Below, in pieces: positions 49,928-58,525 of a stretch of 64,000 nt of DNA. The notes under the pieces were generated by a model, which saw only the letters and a program-made list of their open reading frames with translations, ran no database searches and was not told the DNA's origin. This DNA is from Mycolicibacterium sp. P1-18. Its GTDB lineage: Bacteria; Actinomycetota; Actinomycetes; Mycobacteriales; Mycobacteriaceae. A program made the translations under genes and the position numbers. The DNA lies in contig NZ_NPKR01000003.1 of the NCBI RefSeq assembly GCF_008329535.1, forward strand, positions 186,001 to 250,000, given 5' to 3'. Each line of letters opens with the position of its first letter. Within the stretch, counting starts at the first letter, position 1.

Positions 49928-51140
49928 CGGCACCGTCGGTGCGGCGGTGTATGGCGGTGCCGAAGGTCACCGCGAGTGCACAGCCGATCACCCCGGCGGC
50001 CAAGCCGGCGTGTCCGCCGTATCGATGCGCGACCGCACCTATGACGACCGCGCCGAGTGGAGTGGATCCGATGAACGCCGTCGTCCACAGTCCGGTGACA
50101 CGTCCGCGCATCTGTGGGGGCGCCGCAAGTTGGATGGTGCTGTTCCCGGTGGTCAGGAACGCGATGCTCGCGCTGCCCACGAGTCCTGCGGACAGGAGCG
50201 CCACCGGCATCCCGGAACTGACGGTCAACAAGAGCATCGCTGCGCCGTAGAGGACCGTCACACGAATCATCGGGGCCAGGCCCGTGATGGGCCATCGGGC
50301 GATCAGCAAGCCCGTCACGACCGAGCCCACCCCAAATGCCGTCGTCAGCCAGGCATATCCGTCGACGCCTGCTCTGAGTGTCTGTTCGGCGAACACGGGC
50401 AGGCTGGTCTCGAACTCATAGGTCAGTGTTCCGACGAACGCCATCATGACCAACGGGCCTGCGATGTCGCGGTTCGACCGGGCGACGGCCAGTCCCTCGC
50501 GCAGTTGGTGCCTACCGCGGCCCGCGGGCACCGTCCTGTGCAACTGGCGACCGTCGAGAGCGGCGAGGGCGACGACCACCAGAGCGAAGGTCAGCGCGTT
50601 GAACAGGTAGCACCATCCGAGGCCGTGCCAACGGATTAGGCCTGCGGCGACGGCGGGCCCCAGGGCCCGACCCACGTTGGCCATCGTGCTGTTCACGGTA
50701 ATCGCCGACCGAAGAAGGGGCGTGTCGACGAGTTCCGGAATCAACGCCATCCGGGCCGGGTTGTCGAGTGCGGTCATGACACCGAAGACCGCGGCTGCGA
50801 CGAAGATCTGCCACAGTGCGATCGTGCCCATCAGCACCGACAACCCCATGCCGAACGACGTCAGACCGAGGACCGCGTTGGTCAACGTGAGAACACGCCG
50901 CTTGTTGCTGCGGTCGACGATCAGTCCCGCGTAGGGCGTCGCCAGCAGCACGGGTAGATACCGCGTGGCCATGACGAGTCCGAGGACCAGCGGCGACCGC
51001 GTCAGTTGCAGAACCAACAGTGCCAAGGCGATGGTCTCGGCCCACGATCCGATCAGGCTCAGCGACTGTCCCGCTACGAAGCGACGGTAGTTTCGCACAC
51101 CGAAGACGCCACGCACCCCGCCGGTCACGTTGACCCGCAA
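49902..51140 (-). CDS. MFS transporter (EntS/DHA3-like)
   Basis: A 412-residue major facilitator. It opens with FGVRNYRRFVAGQSLSLIGSWAETIALALLVLQLTRSPLVLGLVMATRYLPVLLATPYAGLIVDRSNKRRVL, the standard start of the drug-exporter DHA3/EntS group with motif A (GLIVDRSNKRR) in loop 2-3. Eleven or twelve hydrophobic segments follow. It probably exports a hydrophobic compound or siderophore-like product. It converges on the CMD gene with a 26-base overlap and has no obvious partner. Confidence 0.85.
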   Translation of the reverse strand: MRVNVTGGVRGVFGVRNYRRFVAGQSLSLIGSWAETIALALLVLQLTRSPLVLGLVMATRYLPVLLATPYAGLIVDRSNKRRVLTLTNAVLGLTSFGMGLSVLMGTIALWQIFVAAAVFGVMTALDNPARMALIPELVDTPLLRSAITVNSTMANVGRALGPAVAAGLIRWHGLGWCYLFNALTFALVVVALAALDGRQLHRTVPAGRGRHQLREGLAVARSNRDIAGPLVMMAFVGTLTYEFETSLPVFAEQTLRAGVDGYAWLTTAFGVGSVVTGLLIARWPITGLAPMIRVTVLYGAAMLLLTVSSGMPVALLSAGLVGSASIAFLTTGNSTIQLAAPPQMRGRVTGLWTTAFIGSTPLGAVVIGAVAHRYGGHAGLAAGVIGCALAVTFGTAIHRRTDGAVRATCPPR

Positions 51141-51311
51141 CGCGTTACCTGCCGCCGGCCCCGGGGTGGCTGCACTGCGGCGCGGCCCAGTGCCGACGAT
51201 CGCGCCATGACGTGAACCTTAACCCGGCGCCGGGAGGCGCGCTCGAGACGTTCGACGTCGACCGGGTGATTCACCATCCCTACATCGGCGGGCCACACCT
51301 CCAACGTGCGG

Positions 51312-52205
51312 TCAGCTGGCAGCCGCGTTGAGAGCGTCGAGCTGTTCCGGTGTCAACTGCACGTCCGCGGCAGCCATGTTCTCCTCCAAATGCGTGCGGC
51401 GCGACGTGCCGGGGATGGGCACCATCGCCGGGGAGAGATGCAACAGCCACGCGATCGCCACCTGGCCCACGGTGCACTGGTGCGCCGCGGCGATGTCCGC
51501 CAGCGCTCGGTGGGCCGCATCGAGCCCGCCCTGCGCCACCGGCGCCCACGGGATGAACGCCAGCCCATCGCGTTCGCACACCTCCAGAATGTCGTTGGCG
51601 CTCCGGTCGATGACGTTGAAGCGGCTCTGGACACTGACGATGTCGGCGATCTGCCGGGCCTCGTCGAGCTGCGCCACCGTGCATTGCGACATGCCGATGT
51701 CTCGGATCTTGCCCTCGTCCTGAAGCGCCTTGAGCTCGCCAATCTGTTCTGCCAACGGCACTTTGGGGTCCACCCGGTGTAGCTGCAGGAGATCGATCTG
51801 ATCTACGCCCAAGCGGCGCATGCTCATCAACACCTGCTGCCGCAGGTATTCGGGTCGTCCGACCGGTGGCCACGCCGCCGGGCCGAGGCGTTGTGGTCCG
51901 GCGTCGGTGTCGATCACGTCGGGTCCATTTCGGGTCAAGCCCGCCTTCGTTGCGATGACGACGCCTTCGGGGTACGGATGCAGCGCCTCGTACAAGATCT
52001 GTTCGGCGACGTGTGGTCCGTAGGAGTCGGCGGTGTCGATGAACTGCACGCCGAGGTCGACTGCCCGACGGGCCACGGCAATGCATTCTTCTCGGTCCTG
52101 GGGCTCCCCCCAGATTCCGCGGCCGGTGAATCTCATCGATCCGAACCCCAAGCGCGACACCGTCTTGCCGGCAATCTCGACTGTCCGTGCGTTCACCTTC
52201 GCCAT
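51312..52205 (-). CDS. aldo/keto reductase
   Basis: A 297-residue AKR of the YdbC/AKR13-like type. The tetrad is Asp57 in FIDTADSYGPH, Tyr62, Lys87 in ATKAGL and His143 in LQLHRVD. The C-terminal NADPH motif is VPIPGTSRRTHLEEN near residues 257-271. A GGAGGG site precedes ATG 52205, making it the best start, although the frame opens at 52220. It is the third gene of the YrdC-like and epoxide-hydrolase-like operon on the minus strand, after a 16-base gap. It may reduce the aldehyde made by the preceding hydrolase (inference). Confidence 0.9.
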   Translation of the reverse strand: MAKVNARTVEIAGKTVSRLGFGSMRFTGRGIWGEPQDREECIAVARRAVDLGVQFIDTADSYGPHVAEQILYEALHPYPEGVVIATKAGLTRNGPDVIDTDAGPQRLGPAAWPPVGRPEYLRQQVLMSMRRLGVDQIDLLQLHRVDPKVPLAEQIGELKALQDEGKIRDIGMSQCTVAQLDEARQIADIVSVQSRFNVIDRSANDILEVCERDGLAFIPWAPVAQGGLDAAHRALADIAAAHQCTVGQVAIAWLLHLSPAMVPIPGTSRRTHLEENMAAADVQLTPEQLDALNAAAS

Positions 52206-52221
52206 GGCATGTCCCTCCACT

Positions 52222-53181
52222 TCACTGCGTTTCCGTTGCTGATTCGTAAGCCGTTGTCTCGCCGACGGCAGCGCTGGGTCGGCATGCCCGAGCGGCGCCG
52301 TCGAACTCGCAGAACATCTCGGTGAAATACGTCGGCTGCTCCTCGGCGACCCAGTGGCCGCAGTCCGGGACCAGCTGATCCGTCACCGAATCGGCGACCT
52401 CCTCGCACATCGCGCGGAAGTTCTTCGAGAGAGGCCCGGAGGCACCTCCGGAAGCCAACACCGGGATGGTGAGCTTGCCGTCGCGTCGAAGCGCGGCGCG
52501 ATTGTCGTCGGCGTCGCGGTCGAGTTCCCGGTAGACCTCGCACATCGCGCGCATGGCGCCGGGCGCCTCGAACGCGCGAGCGTAGACGTCGAGGTCGTCA
52601 TTGGAGATCGCATCGGGTTGGTAGGTCAACTCGTCGAAGAAGCGGTTGACGTACCAACGTTCACGTCCGTGGGTGAGGTACACCGCGATGTCCGGGTTGG
52701 CGTGGAAGGCGAACTGCCACGCCGACTTCTGAGCCACCCGCCATTCGTAGTAGGCGGTGCCCGGCAGTGGGGCTTCCATGAAGGTGGCGCTCGTGACGTC
52801 GTCGCGGTACCGCAGGGCGAAGCTCAGAGCCAGCGTCGACCCGAGGTCGTGGCCGACGAGCGACACGGGCTCCGCCACGCCCAGGGTCTCGTGCACGAGG
52901 CTGTGAATGTCACCGGCCATCGTCCACTTGTCGTACCCGTCGCGAGGTTTGTCGGACGCGCCGGCGCCTCGGTAGTCGGGCATGATCACCCGGTAGCCGG
53001 CGGCGGCCAACGGCATCATGACCTTTCGCCACTCGTAGCGCGTTTGGGGGGCGCCGTGGAGAAGCACGACGGTCTTCGTCGGTTCGGGTGGAGTGGCGAC
53101 CGTGTAGCCGATGCGAACCGTCTCATCCGGGTCGACCCAGGCGCGACCGTGGCGGACGTCGACGTCGTGCGCCGTGGTCAC
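52222..53181 (-). CDS. epoxide hydrolase/haloacid-dehalogenase-type alpha/beta hydrolase
   Basis: A 319-residue alpha/beta hydrolase. The oxyanion motif is LLHGAPQTRYEWRK (residues 40-53), YRGAGASD follows, and the nucleophile elbow GHDLGS has Asp112, with a His in PDCGHWVAEEQP near residue 294. HGxPxxxxxWR plus Asp at the nucleophile is the signature of soluble epoxide hydrolases and fluoroacetate dehalogenases. The GTG start at 53181 overlaps the TGA of the YrdC-like gene (GTGA), so it is coupled. The reaction in this operon is unknown. Confidence 0.86.
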   Translation of the reverse strand: MTTAHDVDVRHGRAWVDPDETVRIGYTVATPPEPTKTVVLLHGAPQTRYEWRKVMMPLAAAGYRVIMPDYRGAGASDKPRDGYDKWTMAGDIHSLVHETLGVAEPVSLVGHDLGSTLALSFALRYRDDVTSATFMEAPLPGTAYYEWRVAQKSAWQFAFHANPDIAVYLTHGRERWYVNRFFDELTYQPDAISNDDLDVYARAFEAPGAMRAMCEVYRELDRDADDNRAALRRDGKLTIPVLASGGASGPLSKNFRAMCEEVADSVTDQLVPDCGHWVAEEQPTYFTEMFCEFDGAARACRPSAAVGETTAYESATETQ

Positions 53182-53906
53182 GAGAGTTCCTGCGCCTCGC
53201 GCAGGTGTCCGGATGGCAAGACGTCGAGGCCGGGATCCCCCGGCAGGGTGATGCCGAACTGGCTGGCGAAGACGTCGGCGATCAACTCGTAGCAGGAGCC
53301 GATGCGGACGACCTCCATCGTCGAGAAGTCGATCATCGTCGACGAGCGCCGGTACAGGTGGTACTTGCGTAGGCCGTAGTCGACGACCACGTCCACCGCG
53401 TCGACGATGGGCTGCTCGATGTCCTGCACGCGGAACTTGGTGCCGGTCCCGCTCAGATTCGCAGACGAGCCCAAAAGCGGCACACCGTTGCGGTGCGCGA
53501 TGCGGACGACCGCATCCTGAAGGGCGCCGCCGTTGACCAACATCGCCAGGGTGTCGCCGACGGTGCTGGCCGCGAGCGTGTCGGACTCGATGGCCGCGAC
53601 CACCGGGTGGGACAGGTCGAAGGGCGCGACGACGGCCAGCGGCAGACGTGCGTCGAGCACGACGGCGTCGACCATGTCCTGCTCGCGCTTCCCGAGTCGG
53701 TGGACTTCGCGGTGCAGTTCGTAGTTTCCCGCCATCGCGTGCCGTTTGTGCGGTGCTCGTCGTTTGGCTCGGAAGAGTCGCGTCAGCGCGTCGGTGCTGC
53801 TGGCGATGACTCCGTAGCCGATGTCGGCCGGCATGATCACCGCGCCGCCGGCGGCTACGGTGCGATGGATCCGCTCGGCATCGCCGGGAATGTCGTGTCT
53901 GCTCAT
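53178..53906 (-). CDS. Sua5/YciO/YrdC-fold protein in a catabolic-type operon
   Basis: A 242-residue protein with the YrdC fold. MPADIGYGVIASSTDALTRLFRAKRRAPHKRHAMAG is the nucleotide and substrate groove (Lys-Arg-Arg then His-Lys-Arg), GVPLLGSSANLSGTGT has the conserved Ser-x-Asn, and SSTMIDFSTMEVVRIG closes the domain. True Sua5/TsaC makes threonylcarbamoyl-AMP for tRNA. Here it is followed by an epoxide-hydrolase-like and an AKR gene and controlled by IclR, so a role in carbamoyl transfer to a small molecule is more likely than tRNA modification (inference). The ATG 53906 leaves 113 bases to the IclR gene. Confidence 0.83.
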   Translation of the reverse strand: MSRHDIPGDAERIHRTVAAGGAVIMPADIGYGVIASSTDALTRLFRAKRRAPHKRHAMAGNYELHREVHRLGKREQDMVDAVVLDARLPLAVVAPFDLSHPVVAAIESDTLAASTVGDTLAMLVNGGALQDAVVRIAHRNGVPLLGSSANLSGTGTKFRVQDIEQPIVDAVDVVVDYGLRKYHLYRRSSTMIDFSTMEVVRIGSCYELIADVFASQFGITLPGDPGLDVLPSGHLREAQELS

Positions 53907-53971
53907 GAATTCCGCTCGTCCGGTCGCTGTGTCGACGTCCACACTGGACAGGGGCCACCGGACGGCGCAAT

Positions 53972-53996
53972 GTTGGTTGCACATGCTGCAACCAAC
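53972..53996. promoter_or_regulatory. perfect palindromic operator at the IclR divergent promoter
   Basis: GTTGGTTGCA at 53972-53981 and its exact complement at 53987-53996 flank five bases (CATGC). It lies between the divergent IclR (54020) and YrdC-like (53906) starts, 23 bases upstream of the IclR start codon. IclR proteins bind palindromes of this size next to their own promoter, so it should control both directions. Confidence 0.75.
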
Positions 53997-54019
53997 TTCG
54001 ACGCGACGACTGAGGTGAG

Positions 54020-54859
54020 ATGACCCGCTCTCGAGAGGCAACAGAGCGTGCCCAGCCAGACCTCCTGCACCGGCCGCTGCGGATGCTCGAAGCGCTGGCC
54101 GGAATGCAGCAGCCGGCCAGCCTTCTCGCGGTGGCCTCGGCTGTCGGCCTGTCCAAGGCCAGTGCGTACCGGGTGCTGCGGAGTCTGCAGGACGAGGGCT
54201 ACGTCGACCATGTCGGTCGCCGCGGCTACCGCATCGGCAGCCGGTCCATCGCACTCGCCTCGATGGTCGGCCCACGTCCGGCGCTGCGGCAGCGCGCACG
54301 GCCGGTGCTGACCCGACTGGCCGCCGCCGCTCAGGCCACCGCGACCTTGCACCTTCGCAGCGGCGAGCATCGAGTACTCGTGCTCGGCGTCGAGCAGAAC
54401 TCCGAGCCACTTCGGCACATCGTCCACGTCGGCGAACGGGCGCCGCTCACCTTCGGTTGCAGCGGCCGCGCCATCTTGGCCCACCTCCCGGCTCACGACG
54501 CCGCCAAGATGATCACCGGCCATACCCGCGGCCGGACACGCGCAGCGCTGGAGCGCGAACTCGAAGCGATTCGCGTCAACGGCTACGCGCTCTCGTTCAG
54601 CGAAAACCACTCCCACCTCAACGGGATTGGCGTCGCCCTGCTCGATCCCGACGACGGCTACCCGCTGGGGTCGATCGCCGTCGCCGGCCCCGACGACAGA
54701 TTGACCGACGATGCACTGCGGCGGCTCGCCCCGCCGCTGACGTCCGCGTGCAGCGGCCTCGCTCCACACTTGGCGACACTGCTCGGGCCCAACTCCTCGG
54801 CCCGTCTCGATGCCCTCGACGTCACGATTCAGGACTTCATGGAGACTGCCGCCGACTGA
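54020..54859 (+). CDS. IclR-family transcriptional regulator
   Basis: A 279-residue regulator. The N-terminal winged helix-turn-helix is RMLEALAGMQQPASLLAVASAVGLSKASAYRVLRSLQDEGYVDHVGRRGYRIG (residues 20-73), and the C-terminal GAF-like effector domain contains HVGERAPLTFGCSGRAILAHLP and RVNGYALSFSENHSHLNGIGVALLDPDDGYPLGSIAVAGP. It is divergent from the YrdC-like operon, with the palindrome at 53972-53996 between them, so it is probably the local repressor or activator. The effector could be the operon substrate. Confidence 0.9.
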   Translation: MTRSREATERAQPDLLHRPLRMLEALAGMQQPASLLAVASAVGLSKASAYRVLRSLQDEGYVDHVGRRGYRIGSRSIALASMVGPRPALRQRARPVLTRLAAAAQATATLHLRSGEHRVLVLGVEQNSEPLRHIVHVGERAPLTFGCSGRAILAHLPAHDAAKMITGHTRGRTRAALERELEAIRVNGYALSFSENHSHLNGIGVALLDPDDGYPLGSIAVAGPDDRLTDDALRRLAPPLTSACSGLAPHLATLLGPNSSARLDALDVTIQDFMETAAD

Positions 54860-54970
54860 CCGTCGTGTGCGGTGATACTTGGCTGGCGTGCGACGCCGCG
54901 GCCTGCGCCATCACGGCGAACACAGCTCCGCCTACGAACGATTGATGCGCGCGGGGGCTAACGTCGGGAT

Positions 54971-55615
54971 GTGTCTGAGTCCAACTCTGGTGATTTCGAG
55001 TTCGAGCGGAAGTTCTACGTCCGTGAGATGCCCGCCGTCACCGCGCTCGATCCGCGGCCCGCGCTGATCTTGCAGGCCTACCTGTTCGCCGCAGACGGCT
55101 ATGCGGTTCGCGTCCGCTTGCAGGGACCCGCTCCCCTCGAACTCGACGCTGCACTACCGGATCTCGTCGACGCACTGGGCCGAGTGGACGGCGACGCGAT
55201 TGGCACCATGACCGCCAAGGGGCCCGCCGTCGGCGGCACCCGCTACGAAGCCGAACGCGAACTCGACCCGACGGTCGCCGGCCAGATCGTCTCCCGCGCC
55301 GAGCATGTCGTCGTCAAGGTGAGGTACTCGGCGTGGCTGGGCGAGGACGGCTGGATCGTCGATCGGTTCCTGGGCCACAATGCGCCGCTGCTACTGGCCG
55401 AGGTCGAGCGCAACACTCCGGTGGTCGACCTGACGATCCCCGACTTCTGTGCCACGGAGGTCTCCGAGGACGACCGATTCCGCAACGAGTATCTGGCCCA
55501 TCACCCGTTCGGCGGGTGGGCCGACGGCTACCGCGACGAGCTGCAGAAGGTGGGGCCTCGGTTCGTCGAGACCCTCGGCCGAAACGAAGTGGACGGTTCC
55601 GAAAGGCAACCGTGA
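54971..55615 (+). CDS. CYTH-domain protein (triphosphatase/adenylate cyclase fold)
   Basis: A 214-residue protein with the CYTH signature near the start: FEFERKFYV (residues 9-17) gives the ExExK motif. It continues with basic strands that line the tunnel (YAVRVRLQGPAP, GTMTAKGPAVGGTRYEAERELDP, VVVKVRYSAW, WIVDRFLGHNAPLLLAEVERN), and the EVE-type metal Glu residues near the end. Such proteins bind triphosphates, hydrolysing thiamine triphosphate or inorganic triphosphate, or cyclising ATP. The GTG start is used. It sits alone, after the IclR gene by 111 bases. Confidence 0.85.
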   Translation: MSESNSGDFEFERKFYVREMPAVTALDPRPALILQAYLFAADGYAVRVRLQGPAPLELDAALPDLVDALGRVDGDAIGTMTAKGPAVGGTRYEAERELDPTVAGQIVSRAEHVVVKVRYSAWLGEDGWIVDRFLGHNAPLLLAEVERNTPVVDLTIPDFCATEVSEDDRFRNEYLAHHPFGGWADGYRDELQKVGPRFVETLGRNEVDGSERQP

Positions 55616-55633
55616 GGCTCGTGTCTCGTGCGG

Positions 55634-56638
55634 TCAACTCGGTAGCTGGGACGCCGCGATCAGACGCTGACCCAGTGCTAATACGCTGTCGCGCAATGCC
55701 TGTGGGTGCTCGATGACGAAGGGGCGATCGATCACCGCGAGCTTTCCGGCGACCCATTCGAGTCGCTCAGCGTGCAGGACCACCCTGACCCAACCGTCTT
55801 CGTGGTCAGCCGAACCCAGCGGCGTGGTGGTCGCCAGCATCTGCGGAAGGTGCGTTCGAACATGGTCGACCTCCGCGCGGATCCGGACCGACACCGCGTG
55901 CCGGTGCGGTGCCGCCGACAGTGGACCCAGGACGTGCTCCACCGGTTCGCCCGCCGTCGGCACCCCGAGGGTGCCTTCGATCTGGCGCAGACCCACGATG
56001 CGGTCGACACGGAACGTCCGCGCCGCTTGGCGCCCCAGGTCGAATCCGGTGAGATAGAGCAGGCCGCGATGGGCGACCAGACCGTGGGGCTGCACGTCAC
56101 GGTCGGTCGCGTGACCCTGCCGCGAGGTGTATCCGAAGCCGACCGGACGCCGATCCCGTACGGCCTCGGCCAACTCGAGCAGCACCTCGACGACGCCGCC
56201 GCCGTCGATGCGAGCCGTGTCCGGCCCGCCCGCCGTGCGAGCAGCGAGGACGTCGACGTTTCCGAGCACGGCGTCGATCCTCTGCGCCAGCGCGGCCGGC
56301 AGGACTCGTCGCACCTTCGCCGTAGCCGTCTGCACCGCCAACTCCGACGCCGGCGAGGATCCCGGCTCGCCGGCCAACAGCAAGCCCCACACCACCGCAA
56401 CGGCCTCGTCGGCGGTGAGCATCAGCGGCGGCATGCGCGAGTGGTGGGCCAGCCGGTAGCCCCCGTAGCGGCCCCGTACCGAATCCACGGCGACGTCGAG
56501 GTCGCGAAGATGTTCGACGTAGCGACGCACCGTGCGCTTGTCGACCGCCAACCGCTGCGCGAGGTCTGCGACGGTGAGCGTGCCGCCGCCCTGCAGCAAT
56601 TCCAGTAATGCGAGGACCCGCGCCGTCGGCCGAACCAC
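55634..56638 (-). CDS. WYL-domain (YafY-type) transcriptional regulator
   Basis: A 334-residue regulator. The N-terminal DeoR-like helix-turn-helix is ARVLALLELLQGGGTLTVADLAQRLAVDKRTVRRYVEHLRDL (residues 4-46), SVRGRYGGYRLAHHSRMPPLMLTADEAVAVVWGL links it to the helical core, and the WYL Sm-like domain is VGFGYTSRQGHATDRDVQPHGLVAHRGLLYLTGFDLGRQAARTFRVDRIVGLRQ (residues 181-234), with the conserved RxxxP and W/HRGLLYLxG pattern. Its GTG 56638 is 63 bases from the divergent VOC gene, with a weak GATATC-centred dyad at 56664-56677 between. It probably senses DNA damage or a metabolite and controls the VOC gene. Confidence 0.87.
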   Translation of the reverse strand: MVRPTARVLALLELLQGGGTLTVADLAQRLAVDKRTVRRYVEHLRDLDVAVDSVRGRYGGYRLAHHSRMPPLMLTADEAVAVVWGLLLAGEPGSSPASELAVQTATAKVRRVLPAALAQRIDAVLGNVDVLAARTAGGPDTARIDGGGVVEVLLELAEAVRDRRPVGFGYTSRQGHATDRDVQPHGLVAHRGLLYLTGFDLGRQAARTFRVDRIVGLRQIEGTLGVPTAGEPVEHVLGPLSAAPHRHAVSVRIRAEVDHVRTHLPQMLATTTPLGSADHEDGWVRVVLHAERLEWVAGKLAVIDRPFVIEHPQALRDSVLALGQRLIAASQLPS

Positions 56639-56701
56639 CTCGACAACGCTAGACCATATAGAGGGCGGATATCGTCCACTATTGCCCGTACCGTCTGCGC
56701 C

Positions 56702-57169
56702 ATGACACCGACGAACACCATTCGGCTCGCCTCCGTGCGGGTCATCACCACCGACGTCCACCGCGCAGTGCGGTTCTACGAGATCCTCACCGGCGTCACG
56801 CCGAACTACCTGACGGACGACTTCGCCGAGCTGGTCACGCCGTCGGCGACGCTGGCGGTGAGCCACGCCAGCCGAGTTCCGTCGATCGCCGACGACGATC
56901 CGGGGGCAGCGACGAAGCCGCGGTGCATCGTCGAATTCTGGGCGGACGACGCCGAAGCACTCCTGTCCGCGCTCGAGAAGGAATTCGGCGACGACCTCGA
57001 CGTCGTGCAACCCCCCACGTTGATGCCCTGGGGCAACGTGTCAGTGCTGATTCGCGATCCCGACGGAGTGCTCGTCAACGTCTACACACCGGTCACCTCG
57101 CAAGCCTGGCAGCTGCAGCGCAACCGGACACCTCGGGCCGAGCTTCCTGCCGCAGGAGCGACGACGTGA
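56702..57169 (+). CDS. VOC (glyoxalase/dioxygenase-fold) protein
   Basis: A 155-residue protein with the paired beta-alpha-beta-beta-beta VOC fold: LASVRVITTDVHRAVRFYEILTGVTPNYLTDDFAELVTPSATLAVSH at the start and CIVEFWADDAEALLSALEKEFGDDLDVVQPPTLMPWGNVSVLIRDPDGVLVNVYTP in the second module. The metal-ligand positions (the Glu in VEFWADD and the DPDGVLVN strand) are typical. It is divergent from a WYL regulator and stands alone downstream; the substrate or resistance role is unknown. Confidence 0.85.
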   Translation: MTPTNTIRLASVRVITTDVHRAVRFYEILTGVTPNYLTDDFAELVTPSATLAVSHASRVPSIADDDPGAATKPRCIVEFWADDAEALLSALEKEFGDDLDVVQPPTLMPWGNVSVLIRDPDGVLVNVYTPVTSQAWQLQRNRTPRAELPAAGATT

Positions 57170-57211
57170 CGACGCGTCATGCGACCGCCGCCTCGCAACC
57201 GTGTGTGCCGT

Positions 57212-58039
57212 TCATCGCGTCGGCGCGGTGGTGCTGAAGATCGGCCAGCAGATCTCGGTTGCGGTGAACCGGAACGGATCGGTGGCAGTGCCGCCGCGGT
57301 AATGCTCGCGGATGGGCCCCTGGCTGCTGATCAGATGTTCGTTGACGTAGACGCCCAGGGCCGCGTAACTGCGGTCGATGCCGTCGTGACCGCCCGGGTG
57401 GGTGAGCACCGCGAATTCGGCCCGGGGTAAGACCGAGGCGTGGACACCCTCGGGCGGATGTGCGGATGGTGGTGCTTCGACGAACATGGTTGCGCTGCCG
57501 CGCTGTTCGAGAAACAGCGCGCGATCGTAGAGGCCGCCCGGCACCACCGCGGTCGGCTCCCCTGCTGCCATGGCGACGGCCCCGTGGAGTGTCCGCAGTG
57601 ACGCCGCGAACCAGTCGTCGATCCCGGAGGCGTCGACGGTGGCGCTGACCGACCACACGCGGAGCGCCGGCTCGTGGCGCGACGTGACGTCGGCGGGAGT
57701 ACGCACCGGGGAGAGCAGTTCGCGCAGCGCACCCACGGTGTCACGGGTCTGCTGCAGTTGAGCCTCCATCTGTTCGAGATGAGTGGTGATGATGTCGGTG
57801 CGGGCTCCGGCGTCGTCGGTGCTCAGGAGCGCCTTGATGTCGGGAATGGACATGCCCAGCGATCGGAACCGGCGGATGACGTGGGCGTGGTCGACCTGGC
57901 TGGTGTCGTAGAAGCGGTAGCCGGTATGGGGATCGACCTGGGCGGGTTCGAGAATGCCGATGTCGTGATAGTGGCGTAGCGCCTTCCTACTCAGACTGGT
58001 CATCACTGCGAAGTCTCCGATCGAGACTCGTGCGCCCAT
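57212..58039 (-). CDS. MerR-family regulator with GyrI-like effector domain
   Basis: A 275-residue regulator. The MerR DNA-binding domain is RVSIGDFAVMTSLSRKALRHYHDIGILEPAQVDPHTGYRFYDTSQVDHAHVIRRFRSLGMSIPDIKALLS (residues 4-73), followed by a coiled coil (HLEQMEAQLQQTRDTVGALRELL) and a GyrI-like small-molecule-binding domain (from about residue 125). This is the BmrR/TipA-like layout for sensing drugs or lipophilic cations. The GGAGGAGG site precedes ATG 58039. It is divergent from the NTF2-SDR pair. Confidence 0.88.
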   Translation of the reverse strand: MGARVSIGDFAVMTSLSRKALRHYHDIGILEPAQVDPHTGYRFYDTSQVDHAHVIRRFRSLGMSIPDIKALLSTDDAGARTDIITTHLEQMEAQLQQTRDTVGALRELLSPVRTPADVTSRHEPALRVWSVSATVDASGIDDWFAASLRTLHGAVAMAAGEPTAVVPGGLYDRALFLEQRGSATMFVEAPPSAHPPEGVHASVLPRAEFAVLTHPGGHDGIDRSYAALGVYVNEHLISSQGPIREHYRGGTATDPFRFTATEICWPIFSTTAPTR

Positions 58040-58094
58040 GGCGTCCTCCTCCGCGTTTGCATCGCCCACGTGATGGGACAGGGCCATCTTCAAG

Positions 58095-58112
58095 CCTCCC
58101 CCTGGGGCAAGG
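58095..58112. promoter_or_regulatory. MerR-type dyad in the MerR/NTF2-SDR divergent promoter
   Basis: CCTCCCCC and GGGGCAAGG, around a central T, form an interrupted dyad at 58095-58112. On the minus strand TTGACC (58116-58111) abuts it, and on the plus strand another TTGACC lies at 58144-58149. MerR proteins recognise dyads placed between unusually spaced -35 and -10 elements, and this gap has two such promoters back to back. Confidence 0.5.
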
Positions 58113-58180
58113 TCAACATCACGGCGCGAGTCGAATTCGGGGGTTGACCTTCCCCTTACGGCAACTCTCATGGTGGGGTC

Positions 58181-58525
58181 ATGACCAACACCACAGAGTG
58201 GGACGCACTCCCAACCACCGTCCGAACGTTCATGACTGCGCTCGATGCCCGTGAGGTGGACCACGCGCTGGCCACACTCACCACCAACGCCGTGGTGACC
58301 GACGAAGGCCACGACTACACGGGACACGGCGAGATCGGGGCCTGGGTGGCCAAGGCGGCCGCCGACTTCACCTACACCACCGCATTCACCGGCGCGACCA
58401 CGACCGAAGCAGGCGTCGACGTCGGGCAGCACCTGGAGGGCGACTTCCCGGGCGGGGTCGCAGACCTGCACTACCGCTTCACCATCGACGGCGCGCTGAT
58501 CAGCCGAGTGGTGATCGAGCCATGA
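58181..58525 (+). CDS. NTF2/SnoaL-like protein
   Basis: A 114-residue cone-fold protein: TTVRTFMTALDAREVDHALATLTTNAVVTDEGHDYTGHGEIGAWVAKAAADFTYT is the standard NTF2-like first half, with DEGHDYTG typical of the SnoaL subgroup, and DLHYRFTIDGALISRVVIEP ends it. Substrate and reaction are unknown. Its stop overlaps the ATG of the SDR gene (ATGA), so the two are co-translated, and the MerR protein divergently encoded is their likely regulator. Confidence 0.83.
   Translation: MTNTTEWDALPTTVRTFMTALDAREVDHALATLTTNAVVTDEGHDYTGHGEIGAWVAKAAADFTYTTAFTGATTTEAGVDVGQHLEGDFPGGVADLHYRFTIDGALISRVVIEP

Noticed and set aside
51216..51311. Coding-looking stretch between the MFS and AKR genes
   Set aside because: It reads as a possible short remnant but has no start, no recognisable family and too few codons to support a call.
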